A stretch of 64,000 nt of DNA from Pseudomonas saponiphila (GCF_900105185.1 NZ_FNTJ01000003.1:124001-188000); one strand, 5' to 3'; positions 16,614-26,297 are shown, counted from the stretch's first letter. A program made the numbers and translations. The notes: generated by a model not told the origin, from the letters alone.

Positions 16614-16645
16614 AAACGTTGGAGTCTATTACAACGTTGGATATG
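16614..16645. promoter_or_regulatory. Candidate TetR operator: two AACGTTGGA direct repeats
   Basis: AACGTTGGA occurs at 16615-16623 and 16633-16641, 18 bp apart, and both contain the palindromic core AACGTT. They lie in the 101-bp space between the divergent hydrolase and TetR genes. Confidence 0.55.
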
Positions 16646-16679
16646 ACTCTATCCATTGAGTGTGATACCGTCAACCGCC

Positions 16680-17303
16680 ATGACGACCGTGAATTTGACC
16701 CGCACCCAACGCCGCGCAGCTGACATGCGCCAGAACCTGGTAGAGATCGCCGAGACCTTGCTGATTGAGGGGGGGATGGCGGCTGTATCAGCCGATGAGG
16801 TTGCACGTCGGGCCGACGTGTCCCTGCAAACGGTCTACAACCGGGTGGGTGGGAAGCCCGCGCTGCTCATCGCTATTGCCGAGCGCTCGATGGAGGAAAA
16901 CCGTGCCTACGTCGATAAGGCGTATGACGGTAAGGGGACACCTGAAGAGCGGGGTCTGCGAATCTTCAATGCGTACGTCAGCTTCGCAATGGAACGGCCC
17001 CATCAGTTCCGCATCCTGGCCAACCCCCCAGAAGATCCTGAGGCTATTTCTCGCATTGGCGCGATGGCGCGGGAGCAGATCGCGCACATGGCGGCGATCA
17101 TTCGCGATGGGATTGCAGAGGAATGGATCGATCCAGAAATTGATCCTGACAGCACAGCAAACGCAGTCTGGTCGATGATGAATGGCGTGCTGACGTTGGC
17201 GTTGCGGGATGACGCCTTGCGGTCGGAGTCAGTCAGTCGCGAGGCTCTTGTGCAGTCAGCACTGACAATCATCCAGTCTGGCTTGAGAAGTCGCCGCCTT
17301 TAG
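16680..17303 (+). CDS. TetR-family transcriptional regulator
   Basis: The 207-residue protein has the TetR N-terminal DNA-binding domain (LVEIAETLLIEGGMAAVSAD, then RADVSLQTVYNRVGGKPALL) followed by a helical ligand domain that matches the WHG/TetR_C-type set (PHQFRILANPPEDPE). I choose the ATG at 16680; a TTG at 16656 is possible upstream, and neither has a strong ribosome-binding site. It is divergent from the alpha/beta-hydrolase operon and probably represses it through the paired repeats at 16615 and 16633. The inducer is unknown. Confidence 0.88.
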   Translation: MTTVNLTRTQRRAADMRQNLVEIAETLLIEGGMAAVSADEVARRADVSLQTVYNRVGGKPALLIAIAERSMEENRAYVDKAYDGKGTPEERGLRIFNAYVSFAMERPHQFRILANPPEDPEAISRIGAMAREQIAHMAAIIRDGIAEEWIDPEIDPDSTANAVWSMMNGVLTLALRDDALRSESVSREALVQSALTIIQSGLRSRRL

Positions 17304-17729
17304 CAATTTCTGCTGCTGAATGTGCAATAGAGCGCGGCGAGCTGCCTCTCTCAACGAATCCACGCCAATTCCTCAAGCTGGCTTCATCCCCCTTGTTCTT
17401 TCGTGGGGTTCTAATAGGGGAGCCATTCTCGAAGGCCGAGATCATTGATGTTGCCCGTCGCACCATTCTAGCGTTCAAGCATCCATGAGCAGGAACGGCT
17501 GCTTCTGGCCGGTTGTTGCCCGTCGCGACTGGCAGCTTCAGGTCGATTCTGTTGAAAAAGTCGGCCTTTGAGAGTGCTGCTTATGGCCATTCTGGTCTGC
17601 TCGACATGATCAGAACCTACGACCTGCTGCACCTGATCCAAGAGAACGGTGGGCATTGGACGGTGGGGCTGGCAGCGAAGGAAGAGGAATCGGCTGAACA
17701 CGCTGCGCATGCCTGAAAGGGCCAGCAAA
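17304..17729. other. Non-coding or decayed region between tetR and radC
   Basis: No convincing gene is seen in this stretch. A plus-strand open frame of 67 codons (17513-17716) has no recognised similarity. The sequence around 17545-17565 (CTGTTGAAAAAGTCGG) resembles the outer end common to several Pseudomonas insertion sequences, so a decayed insertion is possible. Confidence 0.3.
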
Positions 17730-17749
17730 AAGGGGGCTCAGCCCCCTTG
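17730..17749 (-). terminator. Intrinsic terminator of radC
   Basis: On the minus strand the stem AGGGGGC / GCCCCCT with a 3-base loop is followed by TTTTTG. It lies 2 bp after the radC stop codon. Confidence 0.8.
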
Positions 17750-17751
17750 GT

Positions 17752-17884
17752 TCATAGCAACCCAAGCTCAGCGAAAGATACGGTGCGTTGGCCTGCCACG
17801 ATGATGTGATCCAGCGAGCGGACATCTACTAGCGCCAAGGCTTCTTTCAAACGTTGTGTGAGCACCTTGTCAGCTTGGCTTGGC
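17752..17884 (-). pseudogene. radC: radC, 3' fragment (split by IS21-family copy 1)
   Basis: The fragment encodes [20 protein letters not shown], then [21 protein letters not shown] and stop. This is the C-terminal part of the RadC/JAB-domain family, including the aspartate of the JAMM metal site. Removing the IS and one copy of the 7-bp duplication GCTTGGC (17878-17884 and 20526-20532) joins it in frame to the N-terminal part, giving [14 protein letters not shown] across the junction. So the gene was intact before one simple insertion. Confidence 0.92.
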
Positions 17885-17977
17885 TGCGGATTTCGGTGAA
17901 CGTGACCGAGCGTTTCGCTAATACGTGACCGGTGCTTCCACCCCGGTTGCGCGGGTTCTGGATTGTAATCGCATCGG

Positions 17978-18727
17978 TCACGATGCGGCTTGTTCCTCGG
18001 CTTTTTTTCGGCGCAGCGACTCGCCTTTCATCGTCAGTCGGTAGGCGTTGTGCACCAGGCGGTCGAGGATGGCATCGGCCAGGGTCGGGTCGTTGATCCA
18101 GCCGTGCCAGTGCTCGATGGGCAGTTGGCTCGTCAGGATGGTGGAGCGGCTGCCAGCGCGGTCGTCGATCACCTCCAGCAGGTCATGCCGGGCTCCTTCC
18201 TCCAGCGGGGCTAGCGCCCAGTCGTCCAGCACCAGGACGTCGACCTTTGCCAGCTGTTGCAGGGTACGGCCGAAGCTGCCGTCGCCATGAGCGATGCGCA
18301 GTTGTTCCAGCAGGCGCGGGGTGCGCAGGTACAGGGTGCTATAGCCCTGGCGGCAGGCCTGGTTGCCCAGGGCGCAGGCCAGCCAGGTTTTGCCGGCACC
18401 GGTCGGGCCGGTCAGCAGCAGGTTGTGCTGCTGGCGGATCCAGTCGCCACTGGCCAGGGTGGCGATCAGACGCTCGTCCAGGGCGCGTCCGGTGCGGCGG
18501 TCGAGATCTTCCAGGCAGGCGTTGGCGTACTTGAGCTTGGCCTTCTTGCGCAGCCGTACCAGGCGCTGGTTGTCACGCCAGGCCAGTTCGCGGTCGAGCA
18601 GTAGGCCGAGGCGTTCATCGAAGCTCAGGCTGTGGCTGGCCGGCAGCGTCCATTGCTCTTCCAGGGCGCGGGCCATGCCGTCCAGGCGTAGCTGGTGCAG
18701 TTGATTCAGGGTGTGTTGCGGCATCAT
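17978..18727 (-). CDS. istB: IS21-family IstB helper ATPase, copy 1
   Basis: The 249-residue AAA+ protein assists the IstA transposase and selects targets. Walker A is [19 protein letters not shown] and Walker B is [11 protein letters not shown]. The ATG at 18727 follows CAGGAGCTGTTCG. A longer open frame to 18928 only overlaps istA in another frame. IstB overlaps the istA end by 113 bp, which suggests coupled translation. One base differs from copy 2 near 18031 (cagTcgg against cagCcgg). Confidence 0.93.
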   Translation of the reverse strand: MMPQHTLNQLHQLRLDGMARALEEQWTLPASHSLSFDERLGLLLDRELAWRDNQRLVRLRKKAKLKYANACLEDLDRRTGRALDERLIATLASGDWIRQQHNLLLTGPTGAGKTWLACALGNQACRQGYSTLYLRTPRLLEQLRIAHGDGSFGRTLQQLAKVDVLVLDDWALAPLEEGARHDLLEVIDDRAGSRSTILTSQLPIEHWHGWINDPTLADAILDRLVHNAYRLTMKGESLRRKKAEEQAAS

Positions 18728-20300
18728 CGAACAGCTCCTGTTGCGGGGGTTGGTAGTAGTCGGCGCCACGGACGTTCTCGTGGTCGCCGGGTAAGGTCGT
18801 TTCGGCGGCACGCTGGGGCAGCGGCTGTTGATCCAGGCCTTGCTGGAGCAGGTTGCGCACGCTGCGCCCGGTGAAGGCGCGCAGGTGTACGGCACGTTCG
18901 GCAGCGGCTTCCAGGCGTGCATTGCCATAGCGCCGGGCCAGCGAGAGCAGGCCGAGGCAGGCGCGGTAGCCCATCTCCGGGTGCGGCTTGTGGGTCAGTT
19001 GGTGATCGATCAGTTGGCGCGTGTAGGGGCCGATCCGCGCGCCCCAGTCGAGCAGGCGTTGTGGCGTCCATTCGCGATGCGCCTGGTGCGCCGCGGGCAT
19101 GTGCTCGCGCTGGGTACTGTAAGCGCCGCGTCGCCCCAGCAGCAGGTGGCTGGCCACCCGCCGGTTGCCATGCAGCACTTCCAGGGTGTGTGCCGTCAGT
19201 CGCACGTCCACGTTCTGCCGGGCCAGGGCGGAGGGCACGCTGTAGAAGCTGCCATTGACCTCGATGTGGTAGTCGATGCTGACCTTGCAGCGCTTGAAGG
19301 TGGCGACCTCGTAGGGATGCACCGGCAGCGCTCGCAAGGCCGGGCGATCCAGGCGCTCGAACCAGTCGCGCCGGCAGCCATCGAGCCGCTTGAACGGGCG
19401 CCGATTCAGATCCTCCAGCAGCTCGGCGATGGCCTGGTTAAGCGCATGCAGGCTGAAGAACTGCCGATGGCGCAGCCGCGCCATGATCCAGCGCTCGACC
19501 ACCTGCACCGCCACCTCGGCCTTGGCCTTGTCCTGAGGCTTGCGTGGCCGTGCCGGCAGGATCACCGTCTGGTAATGACGCGCGCACTCCAGCGTGGCCC
19601 GGTTCAGGCCCGGCTCGTAGCGATCCGGCTGGGCGACCAGGGCGCGCGGATTGTCCGGCACAACCATTTCCGGCACGCCGCCAAAGTAGGTCAGAGCCTG
19701 GCCCAGCGAGGTCAGCCAGTCCACCTGGGTTTCGCCTGGCGTCGCGCAGGCATAGGTGTAATTCGAGGCGCCCAGGGCGGCGACGAAGATGTGCGCCCGG
19801 CGCACTTCGCCGGTGGCCGGGTCGACCACCGGCAGCGTCGGCCCGGCATAGTCGATGAATAGCTTCTCGCCCGCACGGTGCAGCTGACGCATCGAACGTT
19901 TGAGCGTCTGGGCGTAGCGCCGGTAGTGCTCGACGAACTGGGTGTAGCGGTAGGTCGGCTGGCCCGCATGCGCGGCGAGATATTCCTCCCACAGCAGCTG
20001 CAAGGTCACGCCCTTGCGTCGCAACTCGCGGTGGATGCTCAGCACATCGGGCAGCACTCGCTCACCGCGCGGCTTGTTCGTCGACGTCGGTGCAAACAAG
20101 GCGGCCGCCAGCGCGGCCTCGTCCATGGCCACCAGCGCCGGCCAGTCCAGCCCGGCCACCCGCGCCGCCGCGATGTACTTGCTAACCACGCCCTTGGACA
20201 GCTGCAAGGCACGGGCAATCTTCTCGTGGGACAAGCCGGCCTCAAACTTGAGGCGCAGACATTCTTTGATGTTTCGCATGGCTACTCGCGGCGCCGCCAT
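18615..20300 (-). CDS. istA: IS21-family transposase IstA, copy 1
   Basis: The 561-residue transposase has an N-terminal helix-turn-helix ([20 protein letters not shown]) and a DDE integrase core with aspartates in [13 protein letters not shown] and [10 protein letters not shown] and a glutamate in [12 protein letters not shown]-terminal beta-barrel region ([11 protein letters not shown]) follows. It is slightly longer than usual because the last 35 to 40 residues overlap istB in another frame. Protein-level identity with copy 2 appears complete. It cuts and joins the element ends together with IstB. Confidence 0.94.
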   Translation of the reverse strand: MAAPRVAMRNIKECLRLKFEAGLSHEKIARALQLSKGVVSKYIAAARVAGLDWPALVAMDEAALAAALFAPTSTNKPRGERVLPDVLSIHRELRRKGVTLQLLWEEYLAAHAGQPTYRYTQFVEHYRRYAQTLKRSMRQLHRAGEKLFIDYAGPTLPVVDPATGEVRRAHIFVAALGASNYTYACATPGETQVDWLTSLGQALTYFGGVPEMVVPDNPRALVAQPDRYEPGLNRATLECARHYQTVILPARPRKPQDKAKAEVAVQVVERWIMARLRHRQFFSLHALNQAIAELLEDLNRRPFKRLDGCRRDWFERLDRPALRALPVHPYEVATFKRCKVSIDYHIEVNGSFYSVPSALARQNVDVRLTAHTLEVLHGNRRVASHLLLGRRGAYSTQREHMPAAHQAHREWTPQRLLDWGARIGPYTRQLIDHQLTHKPHPEMGYRACLGLLSLARRYGNARLEAAAERAVHLRAFTGRSVRNLLQQGLDQQPLPQRAAETTLPGDHENVRGADYYQPPQQELFDDAATHPESTAPATPGRHGPRPGRAMDAAGQPQPELR

Positions 20301-20525
20301 CTTCCTCTCCCGAAATCGGTCGAGGATGGCGGCGCATCAGGTCATGCGCAACGAAGGGGAAGGCTTTCGCTAAGTCGTGACCGGCGATTTCGGTAAGCCG
20401 TGACCACCTGTTTCGGAACAGGCGGAAAATCGGTCACGTTGCTACCGAAATGAGCGGTCACGCGTTAGCGAAATGACCGGTCACGATCAACCGAAACGGC
20501 CGGTCACGGTGCTCCGAAATCCGCA

Positions 20526-20912
20526 GCTTGGCTCTGGAATTCCGCTTGGATGGTTGTGCGCGAATATCACAGCAGCTGCATTCAGGCGCAGCGCTTCCTT
20601 GACTATCTCGCGCGGGTACACAGACGCACTGTCGATGGTGCCGCGGAACATCTCGACGTACTGGATCAGGCGATGCTTGGCATCCAGAAACAGCGCTGCG
20701 AAAACCTCGTGCTCAAAGCCACCCAGCTTCGCGATCAGGTAGTCCTTGACCAGCTCCGAAGACGTGAAGGCTGCACCTCGCTGAACCTTCTGATCGATCA
20801 CCCTGCGAGCAGCGTTCAGGATCTGCTCCGCAGTAGCAGGCAAATAACGACCTTGCTCGTCGCGAATCATCAGGGAAGCGTCAAAGGCGAGAGAAAGCTG
20901 CGACATGATCAT
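20526..20912 (-). pseudogene. radC: radC, 5' fragment (split by IS21-family copy 1)
   Basis: The fragment begins [20 protein letters not shown] and runs to the JAMM metal-site motif [12 protein letters not shown], then enters the IS. RadC-family proteins on mobile elements are common in Tn4371-like elements, although their biochemical role is unresolved. The fragment lacks the second metal ligand and should be inactive. Together with 17752-17884 it would encode about 170 residues, the usual length. Confidence 0.92.
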
Positions 20913-21302
20913 GCTCCAGTTGCTCGGGCGGAATTGCCCGGAACCGGCTCAGCACGGCGCAGCGCAGCAGTCAGGGGGCGATAGCCGGCCCCGCCGCAAG
21001 CGCGCGAAGCGCGTGCAGCCCTTGACGGCGAGAACGCCGTGATAGGGTGAGAGGAAACAGCAAGACCGCCATTCCACCGATCTCACAGGCGCCGTCAGCA
21101 AGCGCAGCGCGCAGGCTCTATCGGTACGGACTAAAACGCCCTGAGGCGTTGTTGGCGAGCAGTAGAACTGCAGATGTGGCCTGCACCAACAACGAGAAAG
21201 GAACGACGCTGGTCGCCACTTGTAGCCTGTGCCCTATCAAAACGATTGGCAGACGGCCGCTACCGAAATATTCGCGCTATAGAGTCCTAGAAGGCCGAGC
21301 AC
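20913..21302. other. Gap between radC and the AraC fragment
   Basis: No gene is recognised here. The region has a short GC-rich palindrome (20927-20943) and irregular codon patterns in all frames. It probably marks the junction between conjugative-element DNA and inserted cargo. Confidence 0.35.
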
Positions 21303-21989
21303 CTATAAGCTCTTGCTTTCGATTCGCCTATGCAGTGCGTTCAAGCGGGAGGCGCGCAGCAGGCGGGGCTGCCGATTGGAACAATGTTGCTTTTGCCATT
21401 CCAATGGTGTGATTTGAAACCAGCGACTGAACGCCCGACAGAACCCGCTCTGATTGGAGTAACCCAGCAGCCCCGATATTTGCATCATGCTAATGAACGG
21501 GTCTGCGAGGTAACGGCTGGCCAGGTCCTGGCGCGTTTCATCGAGCAGCCGTTGGAAGGATGTGCCTTCCTGACTCAGGCGACGCTGCAGGGTACGGCTG
21601 TTGAGTGCCATGCTGTCGGCGACCTTCTCAACGGTGGCGCGGCCGCTGGGTAGAAGGTGGCGGAGCAGTTGCCGGACGTAGCCAGGCAGGTCGTCGGCAG
21701 ATAGGCGCTCCATCTTCTGCATGTGTTCAACGATCAACTGGTGCAGTCCGTTATCGGCGGTACTCAGCGGCTTTGAAAGCGCGGAGGTCGCCAGTTCGAT
21801 GCCGCAGCAATGGGCCGAGAAGCGGGGTTGGGAGCCGAGTACCCTCCGATAGCTTGCCTCATCACCAAGCGCACGGTGCCGCAGTAGGACGGCCGAAGGG
21901 CGCCAGGTATCGCCTAGAAGGGCACGCAGTAATTGCACCCCCACGGAGCAGACCAATTCCTCGACTTGCGCCAGGCCCGGCAGGTCTAG
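21303..21989 (-). pseudogene. AraC-family regulator, truncated at its 5' end by IS21 copy 2
   Basis: The frame is open from the IS edge (LDLPGLAQVEELVCSVGVQL) to a stop at 21303. The C-terminal AraC domain is complete: KVADSMALNSRTLQRRLSQE for the first helix-turn-helix and QISGLLGYSNQSGFCRAFSR for the second. About 100 N-terminal residues of the ligand domain, plus the start codon, are missing. They are not found on the other side of the IS, so this is not a simple insertion. Confidence 0.88.
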
Positions 21990-22082
21990 TGCGGATTTCG
22001 GTGAACGTGACCGAGCGTTTCGCTAATACGTGACCGGTGCTTCCACCCCGGTTGCGCGGGTTCTGGATTGTAATCGCATCGG

Positions 22083-22832
22083 TCACGATGCGGCTTGTTC
22101 CTCGGCTTTTTTTCGGCGCAGCGACTCGCCTTTCATCGTCAGCCGGTAGGCGTTGTGCACCAGGCGGTCGAGGATGGCATCGGCCAGGGTCGGGTCGTTG
22201 ATCCAGCCGTGCCAGTGCTCGATGGGCAGTTGGCTCGTCAGGATGGTGGAGCGGCTGCCAGCGCGGTCGTCGATCACCTCCAGCAGGTCATGCCGGGCTC
22301 CTTCCTCCAGCGGGGCTAGCGCCCAGTCGTCCAGCACCAGGACGTCGACCTTTGCCAGCTGTTGCAGGGTACGGCCGAAGCTGCCGTCGCCATGAGCGAT
22401 GCGCAGTTGTTCCAGCAGGCGCGGGGTGCGCAGGTACAGGGTGCTATAGCCCTGGCGGCAGGCCTGGTTGCCCAGGGCGCAGGCCAGCCAGGTTTTGCCG
22501 GCACCGGTCGGGCCGGTCAGCAGCAGGTTGTGCTGCTGGCGGATCCAGTCGCCACTGGCCAGGGTGGCGATCAGACGCTCGTCCAGGGCGCGTCCGGTGC
22601 GGCGGTCGAGATCTTCCAGGCAGGCGTTGGCGTACTTGAGCTTGGCCTTCTTGCGCAGCCGTACCAGGCGCTGGTTGTCACGCCAGGCCAGTTCGCGGTC
22701 GAGCAGTAGGCCGAGGCGTTCATCGAAGCTCAGGCTGTGGCTGGCCGGCAGCGTCCATTGCTCTTCCAGGGCGCGGGCCATGCCGTCCAGGCGTAGCTGG
22801 TGCAGTTGATTCAGGGTGTGTTGCGGCATCAT
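22083..22832 (-). CDS. istB: IS21-family IstB helper ATPase, copy 2
   Basis: This 249-residue AAA+ protein is the second copy of IstB, with the same Walker motifs ([10 protein letters not shown] and VLVLDDW). The start is the ATG at 22832. The single base difference from copy 1, near 22136, appears silent. It should be functional and can act on the ends of either copy. Confidence 0.93.
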   Translation of the reverse strand: MMPQHTLNQLHQLRLDGMARALEEQWTLPASHSLSFDERLGLLLDRELAWRDNQRLVRLRKKAKLKYANACLEDLDRRTGRALDERLIATLASGDWIRQQHNLLLTGPTGAGKTWLACALGNQACRQGYSTLYLRTPRLLEQLRIAHGDGSFGRTLQQLAKVDVLVLDDWALAPLEEGARHDLLEVIDDRAGSRSTILTSQLPIEHWHGWINDPTLADAILDRLVHNAYRLTMKGESLRRKKAEEQAAS

Positions 22833-24405
22833 CGAACAGCTCCTGTTGCGGGGGTTGGTAGTAGTCGGCGCCACGGACGTTCTCGTGGTCGCCGGGTAAG
22901 GTCGTTTCGGCGGCACGCTGGGGCAGCGGCTGTTGATCCAGGCCTTGCTGGAGCAGGTTGCGCACGCTGCGCCCGGTGAAGGCGCGCAGGTGTACGGCAC
23001 GTTCGGCAGCGGCTTCCAGGCGTGCATTGCCATAGCGCCGGGCCAGCGAGAGCAGGCCGAGGCAGGCGCGGTAGCCCATCTCCGGGTGCGGCTTGTGGGT
23101 CAGTTGGTGATCGATCAGTTGGCGCGTGTAGGGGCCGATCCGCGCGCCCCAGTCGAGCAGGCGTTGTGGCGTCCATTCGCGATGCGCCTGGTGCGCCGCG
23201 GGCATGTGCTCGCGCTGGGTACTGTAAGCGCCGCGTCGCCCCAGCAGCAGGTGGCTGGCCACCCGCCGGTTGCCATGCAGCACTTCCAGGGTGTGTGCCG
23301 TCAGTCGCACGTCCACGTTCTGCCGGGCCAGGGCGGAGGGCACGCTGTAGAAGCTGCCATTGACCTCGATGTGGTAGTCGATGCTGACCTTGCAGCGCTT
23401 GAAGGTGGCGACCTCGTAGGGATGCACCGGCAGCGCTCGCAAGGCCGGGCGATCCAGGCGCTCGAACCAGTCGCGCCGGCAGCCATCGAGCCGCTTGAAC
23501 GGGCGCCGATTCAGATCCTCCAGCAGCTCGGCGATGGCCTGGTTAAGCGCATGCAGGCTGAAGAACTGCCGATGGCGCAGCCGCGCCATGATCCAGCGCT
23601 CGACCACCTGCACCGCCACCTCGGCCTTGGCCTTGTCCTGAGGCTTGCGTGGCCGTGCCGGCAGGATCACCGTCTGGTAATGACGCGCGCACTCCAGCGT
23701 GGCCCGGTTCAGGCCCGGCTCGTAGCGATCCGGCTGGGCGACCAGGGCGCGCGGATTGTCCGGCACAACCATTTCCGGCACGCCGCCAAAGTAGGTCAGA
23801 GCCTGGCCCAGCGAGGTCAGCCAGTCCACCTGGGTTTCGCCTGGCGTCGCGCAGGCATAGGTGTAATTCGAGGCGCCCAGGGCGGCGACGAAGATGTGCG
23901 CCCGGCGCACTTCGCCGGTGGCCGGGTCGACCACCGGCAGCGTCGGCCCGGCATAGTCGATGAATAGCTTCTCGCCCGCACGGTGCAGCTGACGCATCGA
24001 ACGTTTGAGCGTCTGGGCGTAGCGCCGGTAGTGCTCGACGAACTGGGTGTAGCGGTAGGTCGGCTGGCCCGCATGCGCGGCGAGATATTCCTCCCACAGC
24101 AGCTGCAAGGTCACGCCCTTGCGTCGCAACTCGCGGTGGATGCTCAGCACATCGGGCAGCACTCGCTCACCGCGCGGCTTGTTCGTCGACGTCGGTGCAA
24201 ACAAGGCGGCCGCCAGCGCGGCCTCGTCCATGGCCACCAGCGCCGGCCAGTCCAGCCCGGCCACCCGCGCCGCCGCGATGTACTTGCTAACCACGCCCTT
24301 GGACAGCTGCAAGGCACGGGCAATCTTCTCGTGGGACAAGCCGGCCTCAAACTTGAGGCGCAGACATTCTTTGATGTTTCGCATGGCTACTCGCGGCGCC
24401 GCCAT
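22720..24405 (-). CDS. istA: IS21-family transposase IstA, copy 2
   Basis: This 561-residue DDE transposase appears identical to copy 1, with the same helix-turn-helix and DDE residues. Two intact transposases 4.1 kb apart in direct orientation make the segment between them (20526-21989) both mobile as a composite and prone to deletion by homologous recombination. The 23-bp shorter terminal array of this copy could change the efficiency of that end. Confidence 0.94.
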   Translation of the reverse strand: MAAPRVAMRNIKECLRLKFEAGLSHEKIARALQLSKGVVSKYIAAARVAGLDWPALVAMDEAALAAALFAPTSTNKPRGERVLPDVLSIHRELRRKGVTLQLLWEEYLAAHAGQPTYRYTQFVEHYRRYAQTLKRSMRQLHRAGEKLFIDYAGPTLPVVDPATGEVRRAHIFVAALGASNYTYACATPGETQVDWLTSLGQALTYFGGVPEMVVPDNPRALVAQPDRYEPGLNRATLECARHYQTVILPARPRKPQDKAKAEVAVQVVERWIMARLRHRQFFSLHALNQAIAELLEDLNRRPFKRLDGCRRDWFERLDRPALRALPVHPYEVATFKRCKVSIDYHIEVNGSFYSVPSALARQNVDVRLTAHTLEVLHGNRRVASHLLLGRRGAYSTQREHMPAAHQAHREWTPQRLLDWGARIGPYTRQLIDHQLTHKPHPEMGYRACLGLLSLARRYGNARLEAAAERAVHLRAFTGRSVRNLLQQGLDQQPLPQRAAETTLPGDHENVRGADYYQPPQQELFDDAATHPESTAPATPGRHGPRPGRAMDAAGQPQPELR

Positions 24406-24607
24406 CTTCCTCTCCCGAAATCGGTCGAGGATGGCGGCGCATCAGGTCATGCGCAACGAAGGGGAAGGCTTTCGCTAAGTCGTGACCGGCGATTTCGGTA
24501 AGCCGTGACCACCTGTTTCGGAACAGGCGGAGAATCGGTCACGTTGCTACCGAAATGAGCGGTCACGATCAACCGAAACGGCCGGTCACGGTGCTCCGAA
24601 ATCCGCA

Positions 24608-24812
24608 CCAGGCCTTCATGGTGAAGGATGTGATTGTTCGCAGAAGCCAGTATTCCTTCTTCCTCAACGCGCAGCAGCGCCTCGTAGGCAAAGGGCTCAG
24701 ATTCACCCTCTGGCCCAACCTTGAAGATCGGCTGATACACCAACCGGAACTCTGGAATACGACCGACACCAAGCGCATAGGTGCGCGTGGACGGCATTGC
24801 CGGCGAATTCAT
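24608..24812 (-). pseudogene. EAL-domain protein, N-terminal fragment cut by IS21 copy 2
   Basis: The ATG at 24812 follows TGAGGTGG. The frame reads FRLVYQPIFKVGPEGES and FAYEALLRVEEEGI, the opening of an EAL c-di-GMP phosphodiesterase domain, before running into the IS after 68 codons. The catalytic EAL glutamate lies in YEALLR, but the rest of the barrel is gone, so the fragment cannot be active. Its promoter-like element at 24848-24875 matches those of other backbone genes, showing that the plasmid backbone begins here. Confidence 0.78.
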
Positions 24813-24847
24813 AACCACCTCATTGATCAATACAGCATGGCATTTCC

Positions 24848-24875
24848 CTAATAACGCCCGGCTGGCGTCCATTTT
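24848..24875 (-). promoter_or_regulatory. Recurrent backbone promoter-like element (copy for EAL fragment)
   Basis: On the minus strand ATGGACGCCAGCC is followed by GGGCGTTATTAGGG, 37 to 60 bases before the EAL start. It shares spacing and the CGTTA core with the copies at 27394, 27476, 30231, 39103, 44784 and 44811. Confidence 0.5.
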
Positions 24876-25032
24876 GGGGTGACATTTGAAATATGCCGAT
24901 GACCGGTAGGTTCTTGTATAGGCCCGCGCTAGAGCCTCGGGGCGGCCATCAGGCCGGGGTGTTTCAAGAGGCTGAGTTCGGAGTGAAGACAGCGGCGTCG
25001 CTGTTAAAATGCGGGGGCACAAGGAGGAACCA

Positions 25033-25926
25033 ATGAATCCATATCTCAAGCTTGCACTTGCCGGAAGTATTGCCCTGACAGTTCAGGGGTGCGCCATGAT
25101 TCCGCCTATCCCGATTCCGAGCGAAGTAGGGGTCGATCACAAAGGCCTCTACTACTCCTATTACGAGCCACTCGGCGGTACCGTCAAGTTTGCCAATACC
25201 CAACCGCTGGATCTGAGCGGGCTCAAAACTGACACTGAGAAAGCGAGAGCCGTACTGGGCTTTCCCAGCATGGAAGACTGGCCCCCGATGACGTTTACCG
25301 CTGCCATGCCCAGAAACGCAGGAAAGGCCGAGGCAGAACGCATCCGGAATAGCAAATACGGGCACCCAAGTAATGGTCAGAGTGAGGGCGTAGCCGATGG
25401 CGCGATCACAGCGGGCCTGGCTGATGCAGCCCCCGGCGCTGCTGTAGGCGCGGTTGCTGTGCTGAACACCGATACCTCTGGCTTTCACGACGCACGCGTA
25501 TCGATATCTCACATCCTTTGCTTCAAGCCTGCTGAGCAACTCTCGAAGGAAGATGCTCTGAAGGCGTGCTGGGATGACTACGACAAGAACGTAACGACGG
25601 CTTTTGAGCTGATCGAGCCCCGTAGCGACAGCTTCTGGAGGCACTCATACCGGATCAAGGTGCCCGTAGATGGAAGGACGGCGCTGATCACTGATCGGTA
25701 TCGCGCCCAGTACGCACCTGGTTATGCGCCAGTCGAGATGGGGGGATTCAAGGCCCACACGTTCAGGATTGAAATGATCATCTGGCCTGACCCGAAAAGC
25801 TCGTACAAGGTTGATGACCTGGCCCTGCTGCTGGGCAAGACCAAGCCCGACTCTCTGGTCTACCTGCTGTCTGCGAAGGGTGATCCCCGAGAGCGTGAAG
25901 GCCTGGAGCCTATCGGCGTGTTCTAA
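25033..25926 (+). CDS. Lipoprotein of unknown function, 297 aa
   Basis: The ATG at 25033 has an excellent AAGGAGG at 25021. The N-terminus is a lipoprotein signal (LALAGSIALTVQGC, with Cys20 as the lipid site). A glycine/alanine-rich hydrophobic stretch (GAITAGLADAAPGAAVGAVAV) lies near residue 125, and the rest is soluble with several aromatic strands. I do not recognise a family. A strong terminator follows at 25931, and the gene appears to be transcribed alone. Confidence 0.8.
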   Translation: MNPYLKLALAGSIALTVQGCAMIPPIPIPSEVGVDHKGLYYSYYEPLGGTVKFANTQPLDLSGLKTDTEKARAVLGFPSMEDWPPMTFTAAMPRNAGKAEAERIRNSKYGHPSNGQSEGVADGAITAGLADAAPGAAVGAVAVLNTDTSGFHDARVSISHILCFKPAEQLSKEDALKACWDDYDKNVTTAFELIEPRSDSFWRHSYRIKVPVDGRTALITDRYRAQYAPGYAPVEMGGFKAHTFRIEMIIWPDPKSSYKVDDLALLLGKTKPDSLVYLLSAKGDPREREGLEPIGVF

Positions 25927-25930
25927 ACAC

Positions 25931-25960
25931 GAAAGCCCCGCAATCCGGGGCTTTCTTTTG
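25931..25960 (+). terminator. Intrinsic terminator
   Basis: A perfect 10-bp stem GAAAGCCCCG / CGGGGCTTTC with a 5-base loop is followed by TTTTG, 5 bp after the lipoprotein stop. Confidence 0.92.
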
Positions 25961-25991
25961 TCGGCTGGTTTGCATCAGGTCGCACTCGTGG

Positions 25992-26264
25992 TCAGCACGG
26001 TTCCCAGGTGCTGGCGAACGAACCGAAAGAGCGATGCTCCGGCATGGAGTCAAACACAACCGGCTCCACTGGTATTGCGGGCATTTCCTCCAAGGGAGTT
26101 GCAGTTTCCTGAGACATGGCCGGCTGCGTGCTGGCGGCTCTCACAGATCTGCATCGGCCTCTCGGTAGTTTGTCATCAGGGCCTAGTTTCGCGGCCCATT
26201 CTCGGAATGCAACGTCCTGCCCCTTGCGGCTGCGGCCGTGACTCTGGGTAGTGTTCTTGTGCAT
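25992..26264 (-). CDS. Hypothetical protein, 90 aa
   Basis: This minus-strand frame lies downstream of the secreted nuclease gene, 33 bp away. The product starts MHKNTTQSHGRSRKGQDVAF with a basic head and a proline-rich, acidic middle (ATPLEEMPAIPVEPVVF). No domain is recognised. The upstream region has only a weak GAGAG ribosome-binding site. It may be real, since nothing else occupies the space, but support is thin. Confidence 0.4.
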   Translation of the reverse strand: MHKNTTQSHGRSRKGQDVAFREWAAKLGPDDKLPRGRCRSVRAASTQPAMSQETATPLEEMPAIPVEPVVFDSMPEHRSFGSFASTWEPC

Positions 26265-26297
26265 GGAGTCTCTCGGTAACTGGGTTTCACAACAGAT

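Larger units (their letters stand above)
17885..20525 (-). mobile_element. IS21-family insertion sequence, copy 1 (2641 bp)
   Basis: The element has inverted ends starting TGCGGATTTCGG on both sides, carries istA and istB on the minus strand and is flanked by the 7-bp duplication GCTTGGC. The istA-proximal end contains several tandem TTTCG-(about 7)-CGTGACCG motifs, typical multiple terminal repeats of IS21. It sits inside radC. A second copy lies exactly 4105 bp downstream (21990-24607). Confidence 0.95.
21990..24607 (-). mobile_element. IS21-family insertion sequence, copy 2 (2618 bp)
   Basis: This is the same element as at 17885-20525, offset by 4105 bp. It differs by one base in istB (near 22136), one base in the terminal region (gcggAgaatc against gcggAaaatc) and loss of exactly one 23-bp terminal repeat at the right end. 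The flanks carry no target duplication: AraC coding sequence on the left and EAL coding sequence on the right. Confidence 0.95.

Noticed and set aside
17513..17716. 67-codon plus-strand frame between tetR and radC
   Set aside because: No recognised similarity and no clear start signal; a nearby insertion-sequence-end-like string suggests decay.
18828..19862. Long plus-strand frame (344 codons) opposite istA, repeated at 22933-23967
   Set aside because: It is antisense to a clear DDE transposase, has no similarity to known domains and reflects the high GC wobble pattern.
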